Below the pieces are notes generated by a model. The model saw only the letters and a program-made list of their open reading frames with translations, ran no database searches and was not told the origin of the DNA. From Micavibrio aeruginosavorus (lineage in GTDB: Bacteria; Pseudomonadota; Alphaproteobacteria; Micavibrionales; Micavibrionaceae): a stretch of 64,000 bases of DNA. The number at the start of each line of letters is the position of its first letter. The first letter of the stretch is position 1. Shown piece after piece: positions 1 to 8,633 of the stretch. Where the stretch lies: contig CP066681.1 in NCBI GenBank assembly GCA_016432265.1, positions 2,134,342 to 2,198,341 on the forward strand, in the 5' to 3' direction. Both the position numbers and the translations under genes were made by a program.

Positions 1-1544
1 GCATGATTCACGAAACTCTGTTGCAACAAACCGAAGACGAGCCCTTCAGCGCCTATGGCCTGCTGGCCGAAAGCATCGAAGTCCCCGCAGACCGCAGTTG
101 GATCATCTTCAACCTGCGCCCAGAGGCGAAATGGCATGACGGCCAACCGGTCACCGCCGACGACGTGGTCTGGAGTTTCAACACACTGACCACGGAAGGC
201 GCGCCGTTCTACAAAGGCTATTACAACAACGTAAAAACAGTCGAAGCGCTCTCCCCCGCTCGCGTCAAATTCACATTCGACATGGCGGGTAATCTTGAAT
301 TGCCGCTGATCGTCGGGCAAATGCCCGTTCTGCCAAAGCATTTTTATACAAACGGCATCAATGCATTCGAGGAAAGTACCCTCACGCCACCGCTTGGCAG
401 CGGCGCCTATAAAATCGGCAAGGTGACGCCGGGGCGTTCGATTGAATACGACCGCGTGAACGACTGGTGGGGAAAAGACCTGCCGATTAACAGAGGAAAG
501 TACAACTTCGATAAAGTTACATACGAATATTTCAGGGATTCGAACGTGCTGCTCGAAGCTTTCTTTGCCGATCAGTTCGACTTCCGTCAGGAAAACACCG
601 CCAAGCTGTGGGCCACCGCTTATGACGCTCCGGCGGTCAAGGATGGCCGCATCATCAAGAAAACCATAGACCATAAGCTGCCTCAAGGTTTTCAGGGCTT
701 CATCTACAACACTCGCAGGCCTTTATTTCAGGATCGCGCCGTGCGCGAAGCCATCGGTTATGCGTTCGACTACGAATGGTCAAACAAATCGCTGGCTTAC
801 GATAGCTATAAGCGCACCCGCAGCTTTTTCTCGAACTCCGAAATGGAGGCTTCCGGCCTGCCGGCAGGCAGAGAATTGGAAATCCTTGAACCTTTCCGCG
901 ACAAACTCCCGCCGGAAGTCTTCACCACGGAATTCAATCCGCCTAAGACCGACGGTTCCGGCAACAACCGCGCCAACCTGAAAAAGGCCGCCGATATCCT
1001 TGATGCCGCCGGATGGAAAGTTGGATCCGATGGCATAAGAACAAAAGATGGCCGGCGTCTGGAGTTCGAATTCATCGACGACAATCCTATGTTCGAGCGC
1101 TGGGTGATGCCGTTCACAAAAAATCTTGAAAAGATCGGCGTCAAGGCCAACTACCGCGCCATTGATCCGGCGCAATACCAGAACCGGTTAAACAATTACG
1201 ATTTCGATATGACCGTAGGCCTGTTCGGACAATCCAATTCCCCCGGCAACGAGCAGCGCGAATTCTGGGGTTCGGCCGTGGCGGACGTGCCGGGTGGCCG
1301 CAATATCATCGGCGTTCGCGACCCTGTCGTCGACGAGTTGATCAAACTGATTGTAAGCGCCCCCAGCCGCGAGGAGCTGGTCGTACGCTGCCGTGCACTC
1401 GACCGCGTCCTGCAATGGGGTTTCTATGGCATTCCCAACTGGCACATGCCCGCATGGCGCATCGCTTACTGGGATCGTTTCGGCGCTCCCGCAAGAAATC
1501 CGGAATTCGGCCTGCCCGTCGCGGAAACATGGTGGACGAAGTAA
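1..1544 (+). CDS. yejA: Oligopeptide ABC transporter substrate-binding protein, YejA-like (5' truncated)
   Basis: Periplasmic solute-binding protein (family 5) of a YejABEF-type peptide importer. About 514 residues are visible. The first visible residues (around HETLLQQTEDEPFSAYGLLAES) match the interior of family members, so roughly 80-100 N-terminal residues including the signal peptide lie before the window; the ATG at position 3 is internal. Typical SBP_5 landmarks follow: a WHDGQPVTADDVVWSF-like stretch, then long hinge and lobe-II regions, ending in a tryptophan-rich tail. The kdsB-like gene starts four bases after its stop, so the two are probably co-transcribed. The cognate permeases and ATPase (yejB, yejE, yejF) lie further along on the same strand. 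The family is firm; peptide specificity is inferred from YejA. Confidence 0.9.
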   Translation, partial: MIHETLLQQTEDEPFSAYGLLAESIEVPADRSWIIFNLRPEAKWHDGQPVTADDVVWSFNTLTTEGAPFYKGYYNNVKTVEALSPARVKFTFDMAGNLELPLIVGQMPVLPKHFYTNGINAFEESTLTPPLGSGAYKIGKVTPGRSIEYDRVNDWWGKDLPINRGKYNFDKVTYEYFRDSNVLLEAFFADQFDFRQENTAKLWATAYDAPAVKDGRIIKKTIDHKLPQGFQGFIYNTRRPLFQDRAVREAIGYAFDYEWSNKSLAYDSYKRTRSFFSNSEMEASGLPAGRELEILEPFRDKLPPEVFTTEFNPPKTDGSGNNRANLKKAADILDAAGWKVGSDGIRTKDGRRLEFEFIDDNPMFERWVMPFTKNLEKIGVKANYRAIDPAQYQNRLNNYDFDMTVGLFGQSNSPGNEQREFWGSAVADVPGGRNIIGVRDPVVDELIKLIVSAPSREELVVRCRALDRVLQWGFYGIPNWHMPAWRIAYWDRFGAPARNPEFGLPVAETWWTK

Positions 1545-1548
1545 CCCG

Positions 1549-2358
1549 ATGAAAACCGCAATCATCATCCCTGCCCGTTACGGTTCGACGAGATTCCCCG
1601 GCAAGCCATTGGCGTTGATCGACGGGCGCAGCATGCTCTCGCGCGTCTACGCCAAGGGCATGCAGGCGGCCATTCACGGTAGAAACATCGCCGTGATGAT
1701 CGCCACCGACGACGACCGTATCGCCGCTCATGCCCGTGAAATCGGCGCGCGCTGCGTCATGACGGATTCCCGCTGCGCGACCGGTTCCGATCGTGTCCTG
1801 CAAGCCGCTGACAACAGCGGCGAGGTTTTTGATTTCCTGATCGGCCTGCAAGGCGATGCGCCCTTCACACCGGTCGGCATCCTCAAGGCTTTGATTGACA
1901 CAATTGCTGAAAATCCTGAGTTTGATGTCGTAACGCCGGTTCACCGCCTGAGCTGGCGGGATCTCGACTCTCTCCGTGCCGCCAAACAAACCACGCCGTT
2001 CAGCGGCACTACCTGTATCCGCCACGCAGACGGACGTGCGCTGTGGTTCTCCAAAAACATCATTCCCGCGATCCGGGAAGAAGAAAAACTGCGCGCACAG
2101 TCTCCCTTGTCACCGGTATGGCAACATATGGGGGTCTACGGTTACCGCGCCGATATCCTGCGCCGTTTTGTCAAATGGCCGCAAACCCCGTATGAAAAGC
2201 TCGAAGGGCTGGAGCAATTGCGCTTTCTTGAGAACGATATCGCCGTCCAGACAGTCGAAGTCAGCGGCGCCCACGGCCCCCTGCAAAGTGGAATCGATTC
2301 CCCCGAAGATATCGCGCGCGCCGAAGCTCATATCAAAGCCTTCGGGGACGATCTGTGA
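1549..2358 (+). CDS. kdsB: 3-deoxy-manno-octulosonate cytidylyltransferase family protein
   Basis: Cytosolic enzyme that would activate Kdo with CTP to give CMP-Kdo for lipopolysaccharide core synthesis. The 269-residue protein starts at an ATG four bases after the yejA stop. The N-terminal nucleotide-binding signature PARYGSTRFPGKPL is at residues 8-21, and the phosphate/metal region reads QGDAP at 101-105 where KdsB proteins normally read QGDEP. It is slightly longer than the usual ~250 residues. The O-antigen ligase-like gene overlaps its stop by four bases, which supports an envelope-sugar role. Because of the motif change it could be a related CMP-sugar synthetase acting on a Kdo variant. 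The longer in-frame start at 1393 lies inside yejA and was rejected. Confidence 0.82.
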   Translation: MKTAIIIPARYGSTRFPGKPLALIDGRSMLSRVYAKGMQAAIHGRNIAVMIATDDDRIAAHAREIGARCVMTDSRCATGSDRVLQAADNSGEVFDFLIGLQGDAPFTPVGILKALIDTIAENPEFDVVTPVHRLSWRDLDSLRAAKQTTPFSGTTCIRHADGRALWFSKNIIPAIREEEKLRAQSPLSPVWQHMGVYGYRADILRRFVKWPQTPYEKLEGLEQLRFLENDIAVQTVEVSGAHGPLQSGIDSPEDIARAEAHIKAFGDDL

Positions 2359-4232
2359 ATTTACCCGCCCTGACCGCACCCTTTTTGATCGCTCTGGCCT
2401 TTGGCGCGGCCCTGTTCTTTCACGGCGCCTACGATCTGGCGTATGCCCCGGCGCTTGGATGTCTGCTGGCCGCCGCGTTGTTTCTTGTTCTGCCCGATAT
2501 CTGGCGAGATCTGCGTCTGCCCCGCGGCGCCAGCGTCTGGCTGACACTGGGGCTCTGGACATATCTCAGCCTCAGTCTGCTCTGGAGCACTGTCCCCTTT
2601 GCAAGCCTTGTGACATGGTTGAACTTGAGCGCTCTGCCGCTGGTGATGCTGGCTCTGCTATGCACGTCAAACGGAGAAACCATCATACACCGTACGCTTG
2701 CAGCCTTGTGCCTGATAATCCTGGCCATCGCTCTTTTTGTATTGTGGCAATTCTTCGCCGAGAACGTCCAGCGCGCATCGGGGCCGCTGCCCAACCCCAA
2801 CAATACAGCCACACTGATCAATCTGGCCCTGTTGCCTTTGCTGGCCTACAGCCTGAGCGCGCCAAAGGCACAAAAGCCCTTACTGGTTGCGGCGCTCGCC
2901 ATTCTTTTCGCAGCACTTCTTGCAACCGGCAGCCGTGGTGGCCTGCTGTGCCTAGTCGCCGGGATCGCGCTGCTGGCGCTGACTCTGCGGCTCACGATAC
3001 GGACACAGCAAAAATTCTCCGTTGGCCTTCTCACCGGAGCGGTTCTGATCTTCGTCGGATTTTACTGGCTCACCCCTACTTCGCTTTCCGAAAGCCTGCC
3101 GATCTTGGGAAATCCGGCAGCCGACGCCTCCAGTTTCGAGCGGCTGGCAATCTGGCAGGCAAGCTGGCACATATTGCGCGACCATTGGCTGGGAGGCACG
3201 GGCCTTGGCACATTCTATCTGTACTACCCCACCTACCGTCTGCCCGGCGATGCGGTATCCATGGGGCAGTGGGCGCATTTTGACGCCTTGCAACTGGGTA
3301 CGGAAACCGGCATCGCCGCCATCCTGCTGTTTTACGGGGTTGCCGCTGCATGGTTGATGCGCGGCTGGCATGGGCTGGCGCGTACAGCAACGGATTCACC
3401 GCGCCGCCCCCTGATCGCAGGTTGCATGGCGGCCCTAATGGCGCTCACCCTGCACGCCCATATCGAATTCCAGTTTTACCTGCTGGCAAACCTGATACTG
3501 GCCGGAACCTTGATGGCAGCGCTTTATTTCCTGACCGATAAAAACAATAAGTCTTTTACCACAATCGCCTTGCCCCGGCGTGAAGCCTTCATCTGGTCGG
3601 CATCCTTGCTGCTGACCGCCGCGCTTGTCGGCCTGACGATCGCAAGCGCTGCTGGCGGCGTCCACTTTCTGAAATCGGCCCGCAGCGAACTGAAAAAGGG
3701 CAATCTTGACGGTTTTATCGGCTATATCGAGCAAGCCCGCCGTTACGCCCCGCGCAGTTTCATTGACGATGAAACCCAACTCGCGGGCTTATACGTCGAT
3801 CTGGTGGCCAACCCCGGTGCACAGATGACCCGCGAAGATGTGCGCGCCGCCTACAAAGACGCGTTGCAGCTGCTGGAAGAGGCTGAAAAGGCCAATCCGG
3901 CATGGGCCGATATCGACCATAAACGGGCAAGGCTTTATGCCTTCATTGACGATCAAACGGAACCAAACCGAAGATCCAAGGCTCGCGCCGCATGGGAATC
4001 CGCCTTGAAAAAAAATCCTCTGCATTACCGCGCCCGCGAAGAATATGCCCGTTTCCTGCTGCAACAAGGCGAGGTAGAGACCGCCGACCGGATCCTCACC
4101 GACGGGCTATCGCACCCACTGAACCGGCAGGCGCATACAACCTTTACAAGGCTGCGGCAGCAAATCGCGCCGTTGATAGCAGCCCGCCAGAACTACTTGC
4201 AACCGTCATCCCCGGCAACAACGAACCCGTAA
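2355..4232 (+). CDS. O-antigen ligase/polymerase family membrane protein with TPR-like C-terminus
   Basis: Inner-membrane protein of the Wzy/WaaL superfamily, which joins or polymerises O-antigen on the periplasmic face. The 625 residues begin with closely spaced hydrophobic helices (about ten over residues 5-410), with the large periplasmic loop typical of Wzy_C proteins around residues 240-300. The soluble C-terminal ~190 residues hold helical repeats with spacing like TPR units (AWADIDHKRARLYAF, NPLHYRAREEYARFLLQQG). The start is a GTG overlapping the kdsB stop by four bases (GTGA), indicating translational coupling. Ligase and polymerase cannot be told apart from sequence alone. The kdsB neighbour supports a lipopolysaccharide role. 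Confidence 0.8.
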   Translation: MNLPALTAPFLIALAFGAALFFHGAYDLAYAPALGCLLAAALFLVLPDIWRDLRLPRGASVWLTLGLWTYLSLSLLWSTVPFASLVTWLNLSALPLVMLALLCTSNGETIIHRTLAALCLIILAIALFVLWQFFAENVQRASGPLPNPNNTATLINLALLPLLAYSLSAPKAQKPLLVAALAILFAALLATGSRGGLLCLVAGIALLALTLRLTIRTQQKFSVGLLTGAVLIFVGFYWLTPTSLSESLPILGNPAADASSFERLAIWQASWHILRDHWLGGTGLGTFYLYYPTYRLPGDAVSMGQWAHFDALQLGTETGIAAILLFYGVAAAWLMRGWHGLARTATDSPRRPLIAGCMAALMALTLHAHIEFQFYLLANLILAGTLMAALYFLTDKNNKSFTTIALPRREAFIWSASLLLTAALVGLTIASAAGGVHFLKSARSELKKGNLDGFIGYIEQARRYAPRSFIDDETQLAGLYVDLVANPGAQMTREDVRAAYKDALQLLEEAEKANPAWADIDHKRARLYAFIDDQTEPNRRSKARAAWESALKKNPLHYRAREEYARFLLQQGEVETADRILTDGLSHPLNRQAHTTFTRLRQQIAPLIAARQNYLQPSSPATTNP

Positions 4233-4239
4233 TTCTGAC

Positions 4240-4869
4240 ATGACAACAACCCGGCTTATCATCGCCCGTCACGGCAACACCTTCAATTCCGGTGAACCGC
4301 CGCGTCGCGTGGGTGCGCACACCGACCTGCCTCTGGTGGAATCGGGGCGGGCGCAGGCGCAGGCCTTGGGGAAGCATCTCAAGGAACAGGGCTTGATCCC
4401 TGACCTGTGTTTTTCATCACAGCAACGGCGTGCCATTGAAACTGCAGAATTGGCCTTGGACGCAATGGATCGCAGATTGAAGCCCACACCGCTTGCCGCC
4501 CTGAATGAACTCGACTACGGCCCGGATGAAAACCAGACCGAAGATCGGGTCGTGGCCCGGATCGGAGCGCAGGCCTTGAAAGACTGGGACGAAAGGGCTC
4601 TTGTGCCACCAGGTTGGAAGATCGATTCGGAAACTCTGAAAAATTTCTGGCTGGAATTTTCCGGTTCTCTGGTTGAAAAACAACCCGGAAAAACCATTCT
4701 GGTCGTTACCAGCAACGGCACCGCCCGTTTCGCCCCCCACATCACCGGCAGCTATGAAAGTTTCAGCGCCCGTTTCAGCCTTAAACTGGCAACAGGCGCT
4801 TATGGAATCATAAACCACGACGATAAAACATGGCAGGGCATATGCTGGAATGTGCGCCCGGTGGCCTGA
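4240..4869 (+). CDS. Histidine phosphatase family protein (phosphoglycerate-mutase-like)
   Basis: Member of the histidine phosphatase superfamily: the catalytic RHG motif is at residues 10-12, preceded by a hydrophobic strand. The conserved TDLPLVESGRAQAQALG stretch (glycine and arginine of the phosphate pocket) follows, then SSQQRRAIETAE, where the arginine also contacts phosphate. Its length of 209 residues is normal for a stand-alone domain. It starts seven bases after the O-antigen ligase-like gene and is probably the last gene of the yejA-kdsB-ligase unit. Substrate is unknown; sugar phosphates or alpha-ribazole phosphate are typical for relatives, and the neighbours favour a sugar phosphate. 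Expected in the cytosol. Confidence 0.8.
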   Translation: MTTTRLIIARHGNTFNSGEPPRRVGAHTDLPLVESGRAQAQALGKHLKEQGLIPDLCFSSQQRRAIETAELALDAMDRRLKPTPLAALNELDYGPDENQTEDRVVARIGAQALKDWDERALVPPGWKIDSETLKNFWLEFSGSLVEKQPGKTILVVTSNGTARFAPHITGSYESFSARFSLKLATGAYGIINHDDKTWQGICWNVRPVA

Positions 4870-4877
4870 AAGAAACA

Positions 4878-4925
4878 AGGCGCCCATGTAACCACGGGTG
4901 CCTCCGCTTTCTCAATATTCTGGAT
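4878..4925 (-). terminator. Rho-independent terminator for the 4927-5178 gene
   Basis: An eight-base-pair stem (AGGCGCCC at 4878-4885 with GGGTGCCT at 4896-4903, one G-U pair) follows the minus-strand gene. Read on the minus strand, the hairpin is followed by a T-rich tract (TTGTTTCTTT), as expected of an intrinsic terminator. It may also slow transcription from the plus-strand phosphatase gene. Confidence 0.5.
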
Positions 4926-4926
4926 A

Positions 4927-5178
4927 TCAGCCACCCATTTTGGCGATTTGCGCGTCCAGTTGCTGTTGGCGATTCATAATCGCCTTGCCAGCCTGCGCAG
5001 CCATACCGTCGCCGATACCACCGTCATTCACCAGATCAGCAGCCTTATTCGCCGGGCCTGCAGACGGCTTCGGCGGTTCACCAGCCGAACATGAGGCAAA
5101 CATCTTGCTTAGGCCGGGTATCTTGCATTTGATACCACCATCTTCAACAACATCGCGCTTGCTCTCGGTATTCGACAT
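4927..5178 (-). CDS. Small hypothetical protein
   Basis: Not recognised. It is an 83-residue, mostly polar protein with no signal peptide or membrane helix. It has a short cysteine-containing centre (KCKIPGLSKMFASCSAG), a proline/alanine-rich linker and a C-terminal helix ending QQQLDAQIAKMGG. Support for a real gene comes from a purine-rich ribosome site (TAGGGGTGTGAG) directly before the ATG, a terminator-like hairpin after its stop, and placement in an otherwise empty gap between two plus-strand genes. Codon use resembles the neighbours. Function is unknown. Confidence 0.55.
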   Translation of the reverse strand: MSNTESKRDVVEDGGIKCKIPGLSKMFASCSAGEPPKPSAGPANKAADLVNDGGIGDGMAAQAGKAIMNRQQQLDAQIAKMGG

Positions 5179-5272
5179 CTCACACCCCTAGTTCGATTTT
5201 TGATCTGTGATCATTGTGCCTGAAAATTCTTTCAAATATGTTAATTACGTTTAGCTCCGCATTATCAGGGGA

Positions 5273-5301
5273 TTGCAGCCCTCTTTTCGATGCCCTAGGC
5301 T
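5273..5301 (+). promoter_or_regulatory. Predicted yejB promoter, leaderless geometry
   Basis: TTGCAG at 5273-5278 and TAGGCT at 5296-5301 are separated by 17 bases. Only six bases lie between the -10 box and the yejB ATG at 5308, so transcription would start at the A of the start codon. No Shine-Dalgarno sequence precedes this ATG, which agrees with a leaderless message. Confidence 0.5.
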
Positions 5302-5307
5302 TGCTTC

Positions 5308-6420
5308 ATGAACAATCTTGCCGCCTATATCGCCCACCGCCTGCTGCTGATGATCCCGACCTTGCTCGGGGTGATGCTGATTTCCTTTGTGGTTATCCAG
5401 TTTGTCCCCGGCGGCCCGGTCGAACGCATGATCGCGCAATTGCAAGGCCACGGCGCCGAGGCCACCGCCCGCTTCAGCGGCGGCGGGGGAGATATGGCCA
5501 TGGGGGCGATGCAACAGGCAGCAACCGGCGAAGGCAGCAATTACCGCGGGGCGCAAGGGCTTGACCCTGAATTTATTGCCGAACTGGAAGAAATGTACGG
5601 GTTCGACAAACCGGCGCATATCCGTTTTGCTGAAATGATCGGCAATTATGCGCGGTTCGATCTTGGCGAAAGTTACTATCGCAACATCGGCGTGTTCGAA
5701 CTGGTGCTGGAAAAAATGCCTGTTTCAATCTCATTGGGCTTATGGTCGACGCTGATCATCTACCTGATCTGCATCCCCCTTGGCATCAAGAAGGCCGTGC
5801 GCGACGGCACCTCCTTCGATATCTGGACATCGGCGGCGGTTTTTATCGGGTATGCCATCCCGAGTTTCATGTTTGCGATCCTTCTCATCATCCTGTTCGC
5901 CGGGGGCCGCTATTTTGACCTTTTCCCCTTACGCGGTCTGGTGTCGGATAACTGGGATCAGTTGAACTCCGTGCAGAAAATTCTCGACTACCTCTGGCAC
6001 ATGACGCTGCCGGTGTGCGCGATGGTCATCAGCGGATTCGCCGGTTTGACGATGCTGACCAAAAACAGTTTCCTTGATGAAATCAATAAACAGTATGTAC
6101 TGACGGCCCGCGCCAAAGGCCTCAGTGAAAATCGCGTTCTTTACGGCCATGTCTTTCGTAACGCCATGCTGATCGTGATCGCCGGATTCCCCAGCGCCTT
6201 TCTGGCGATTTTCTTTACCGGATCCTTGCTGATCGAGGTGATTTTCAGCCTCGACGGCCTAGGGCTTCTGGGGTACGAAAGCGTCATCAACCGCGATTAT
6301 CCCGTCGTGCTGGGAACGCTATACATCTTTACCCTGATCGGTCTGGTGATGACGTTGATCCGCGATGTCATCTACGTGATGGTCGATCCCCGCATCGATT
6401 TTAACGCGCGGAAGATTTAA
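5308..6420 (+). CDS. yejB: Oligopeptide ABC transporter permease YejB
   Basis: Inner-membrane permease subunit of the Yej peptide importer (BPD_transp_1 fold). The 370 residues are close to the ~364 of enterobacterial YejB. The N-terminus ([23 protein letters not shown]) is the conserved first helix, followed by the PGGPVE element and a periplasmic segment rich in glycine and methionine (about residues 50-85). The cytoplasmic coupling loop contains [22 protein letters not shown], which contacts the ATPase, and the last helix ends DPRIDF. Unlike the usual yejABEF order, yejA lies upstream beyond three unrelated genes and yejE downstream beyond two helical-repeat genes, yet all share one strand. 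It probably pairs with YejE and YejF. Confidence 0.93.
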   Translation: MNNLAAYIAHRLLLMIPTLLGVMLISFVVIQFVPGGPVERMIAQLQGHGAEATARFSGGGGDMAMGAMQQAATGEGSNYRGAQGLDPEFIAELEEMYGFDKPAHIRFAEMIGNYARFDLGESYYRNIGVFELVLEKMPVSISLGLWSTLIIYLICIPLGIKKAVRDGTSFDIWTSAAVFIGYAIPSFMFAILLIILFAGGRYFDLFPLRGLVSDNWDQLNSVQKILDYLWHMTLPVCAMVISGFAGLTMLTKNSFLDEINKQYVLTARAKGLSENRVLYGHVFRNAMLIVIAGFPSAFLAIFFTGSLLIEVIFSLDGLGLLGYESVINRDYPVVLGTLYIFTLIGLVMTLIRDVIYVMVDPRIDFNARKI

Positions 6421-6499
6421 CCAGCCTTTGCAAGTCCCCTCAAAAGAAGCAAATGCATGCAATTATGTCAACAATTACCCCTTCTCATCGCATTGCTTT

Positions 6500-6528
6500 T
6501 TGACATAAAAATATTGAATTGCTAAGGT
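6500..6528 (+). promoter_or_regulatory. Predicted promoter of the helical-repeat gene pair
   Basis: TTGACA at 6500-6505 and TAAGGT at 6523-6528 with a 17-base spacer. Transcription would begin near 6535, upstream of a strong ribosome site and the ATG at 6561. The position also argues against the longer in-frame start at 6519. A TGTCAA at 6466-6471 faces the -35 box. Confidence 0.5.
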
Positions 6529-6560
6529 CGCCCATACCTACGCAGGGGGGGGATATAAAC

Positions 6561-7658
6561 ATGCTTAGAAGTTTCTTTGCCCGTACACAGTCTCGCGACG
6601 ACATTCTGGCCATCCTCGGCGCGTCACTGAAAAAGCGCGACGAAACAACGGCACGAGACAAACTTCTTGAGTTGCTGCAAAGCCACGTTCAGGATCCTGA
6701 GATCGTGCAGCCGGTCAATATCGCGCTGGCGCATATGGCATCATGGGACGACCCCTATCAGCTATTGGTGACCACCGGCAAAATGACTGAGCATGTCACC
6801 GACAGCCGGGCTCTGGCCACTCTGGCCGATCATTATGCGATCAATGCCGCACGGCAGCTTGAAAGCAGCGACCCTCTTTATGCGCTTTCGACCTACGGGC
6901 AGGTTTTCGAGCATAGCCCCGGAGAAACCGACCATCAGCTTTCCTGCCTAGAAGGCATCCTGCGGATCACGGAAAGCCCACACCCCGCCGATATCGAACC
7001 CATGGCCAGACATCTGGTAACCTTGGCAGAAGCGGCCGACAACCACGATCCCGCGCAATTGCGCCTGCATAACCGTGTCATGGATATGGCCGAACAGGTC
7101 AGAGATCCCGTTCTGGCAATGGAGCTTTATCTGGCAATCTATGGCAATAGTGACGATGGGTCAGGGCTGGAACGCGACAGTTTTCAGGCCTTGATGGCTT
7201 TAAGTCAGAACCCCGCCGAAAAGGACGGAGCCGCAATCATCGAAGGCCTTTACCATGCTCATGAAATCGGCGCGAACAATCCCATTCAGCGCGCAGAAAT
7301 CGAAAACCGCCTGATTGTTCTGGCCGATGCCTCTTGTGAGCGCGACCCGCTGACCGCCTACGCTGCCTACCACTTCCTGCTCGAAGAATTGCCTGCGCAA
7401 GACAGGCGAGAACAAGGGTTGATGACAAAAATGATGCACCTGTCAGAATCCCTGGCGACGCGCGATCAGGAAAGCGTCATGAGCGGGCTAGCACTGTTAC
7501 AAAAGAGAGCCGGGCAGAACAGCTCTATCTTTTCGCGGGCACGGCACCTGCATGAAAGCATGACAGCACGCCTCAGCCCCGCTACCTACCCCGACCTCAA
7601 GCCGCTGTCACCGAAAAACTTTTCGATCATTCACGGTTCAGGTATTACGCCACTCTGA
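6561..7658 (+). CDS. Hypothetical helical-repeat protein, first of a tandem pair
   Basis: Not assigned to a named family. The 365-residue protein is almost entirely alpha-helical by composition, with alternating helices resembling TPR or HEAT solenoids (for example DPLYALSTYGQVFEH, DPVLAMELYLAIYGN, DPLTAYAAYHFLLEEL). No signal peptide or membrane segment is seen, so it should be cytosolic. The ATG at 6561 was chosen because an eight-G ribosome site lies just before it and a promoter lies over the earlier in-frame start. The next gene resembles it at both ends: an N-terminal ILGASLKKRDE versus ILEAALGQNDE, and a C-terminal RLSPATY...LSPKNF versus RLNPGDY...VAPADF. The pair sits between two subunits of the peptide transporter. 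Solenoid proteins of this kind usually mediate protein contacts; the partner is unknown. Confidence 0.65.
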   Translation: MLRSFFARTQSRDDILAILGASLKKRDETTARDKLLELLQSHVQDPEIVQPVNIALAHMASWDDPYQLLVTTGKMTEHVTDSRALATLADHYAINAARQLESSDPLYALSTYGQVFEHSPGETDHQLSCLEGILRITESPHPADIEPMARHLVTLAEAADNHDPAQLRLHNRVMDMAEQVRDPVLAMELYLAIYGNSDDGSGLERDSFQALMALSQNPAEKDGAAIIEGLYHAHEIGANNPIQRAEIENRLIVLADASCERDPLTAYAAYHFLLEELPAQDRREQGLMTKMMHLSESLATRDQESVMSGLALLQKRAGQNSSIFSRARHLHESMTARLSPATYPDLKPLSPKNFSIIHGSGITPL

Positions 7659-7672
7659 CCGGTTTCAATGCG

Positions 7673-8548
7673 ATGACAGACGACAACAAAATCATCTCCA
7701 TCTTCCGCGGCGTCGCCAGCATGCAAAAACAACTGGGCATCCTTGAAGCGGCGCTCGGACAGAATGATGAACTGACAGTCTACGAACAGATGGAATTGCT
7801 GGCCCGCAGGCAAAGACCTACAATTCCTCTATGCCAAGCCCTGCAAACCGCTCTGCTGACAGTAGAATCGTGGAAAAATCCTTATGTAACCCTGAACGCC
7901 GCCCGGCGCCTCATTGAAAACCAGCCGCAAGGGCACGCTTACGCGGAAACAGCCCTGCCGTTCTACATTCGCGCCGCAGAGGAACTCGGCACAGAGAGTC
8001 CGTTATTGGGTTTTCATTCCTTGCGCTTCGCCCTCATTTACTGCCAGACGGACAGCGCAAATGAACTCCTTGCCTTTAATGCCACAGAACGTCTTTGCCT
8101 TACATCAAACCCGGTCGCCGCGCTGAATATGGTCAATCATTTTATCGAGCTGCGACGCACATGGCCTGCGGATAACCCTCTGCGTCCCCGTCTGGTCGGC
8201 ATGATCTGCGCGCTGGCAGCCACCATCGGCCCGCATGCCCCGGAAGAGGCGCTGGACGCCTACGCCTCGCTTTTCCGGGATATCCGCCACGAAGGCGGGG
8301 AGCGACTGGCGGCCTACATAGAGGCCGTGGCTCCTCTTGCCCTGCGCGTGGGTGCGCAGGCCCCCACCGAGGCCGCCGTCTGCCTGAGCGAAATACTGGA
8401 CTGCCTCGAACCCGCGCATCCGCTCTACGCCGCCGCGCAGGATTACAAAGCACGCTTCGAAGCCCGCCTTAACCCCGGCGATTATCAAGGGCAATCGCCT
8501 GTTGCCCCGGCTGATTTTCTCAAACATAACCGCCCGCAACCCTCCTGA
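7673..8548 (+). CDS. Hypothetical helical-repeat protein, second of a tandem pair
   Basis: A 291-residue helical protein that looks like a diverged, shorter copy of the preceding gene product. Both begin with a helix spaced ILxxxL-(K/G)xxDE, contain repeated helix pairs, and end with a proline-rich R-L-x-P-x-x-Y ... P-x-x-F tail. Repeats such as NPVAALNMVNHFIELRR and APEEALDAYASLFRDIR suggest a solenoid. It starts 14 bases after the first copy stops, without its own obvious promoter, so the two are probably one transcript, continuing into yejE. No catalytic motif, signal peptide or membrane segment is visible. Function is unknown; the link to the Yej transporter rests on position only. Confidence 0.6.
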   Translation: MTDDNKIISIFRGVASMQKQLGILEAALGQNDELTVYEQMELLARRQRPTIPLCQALQTALLTVESWKNPYVTLNAARRLIENQPQGHAYAETALPFYIRAAEELGTESPLLGFHSLRFALIYCQTDSANELLAFNATERLCLTSNPVAALNMVNHFIELRRTWPADNPLRPRLVGMICALAATIGPHAPEEALDAYASLFRDIRHEGGERLAAYIEAVAPLALRVGAQAPTEAAVCLSEILDCLEPAHPLYAAAQDYKARFEARLNPGDYQGQSPVAPADFLKHNRPQPS

Positions 8549-8633
8549 ACCGTCCATCTTGTCCGGTTGAAAACGATAGATATTCAGGTAACAGCACCTT
8601 GTCTGCAGAGGTCACCGGTTTTACACTCGGGGG

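Noticed and set aside
1976-3283. 435-codon plus-strand frame across kdsB and the ligase gene
   Set aside because: Overlaps two well-supported genes in another frame, and its translation is low-complexity, Arg/Ser/Pro-rich without any family resemblance.
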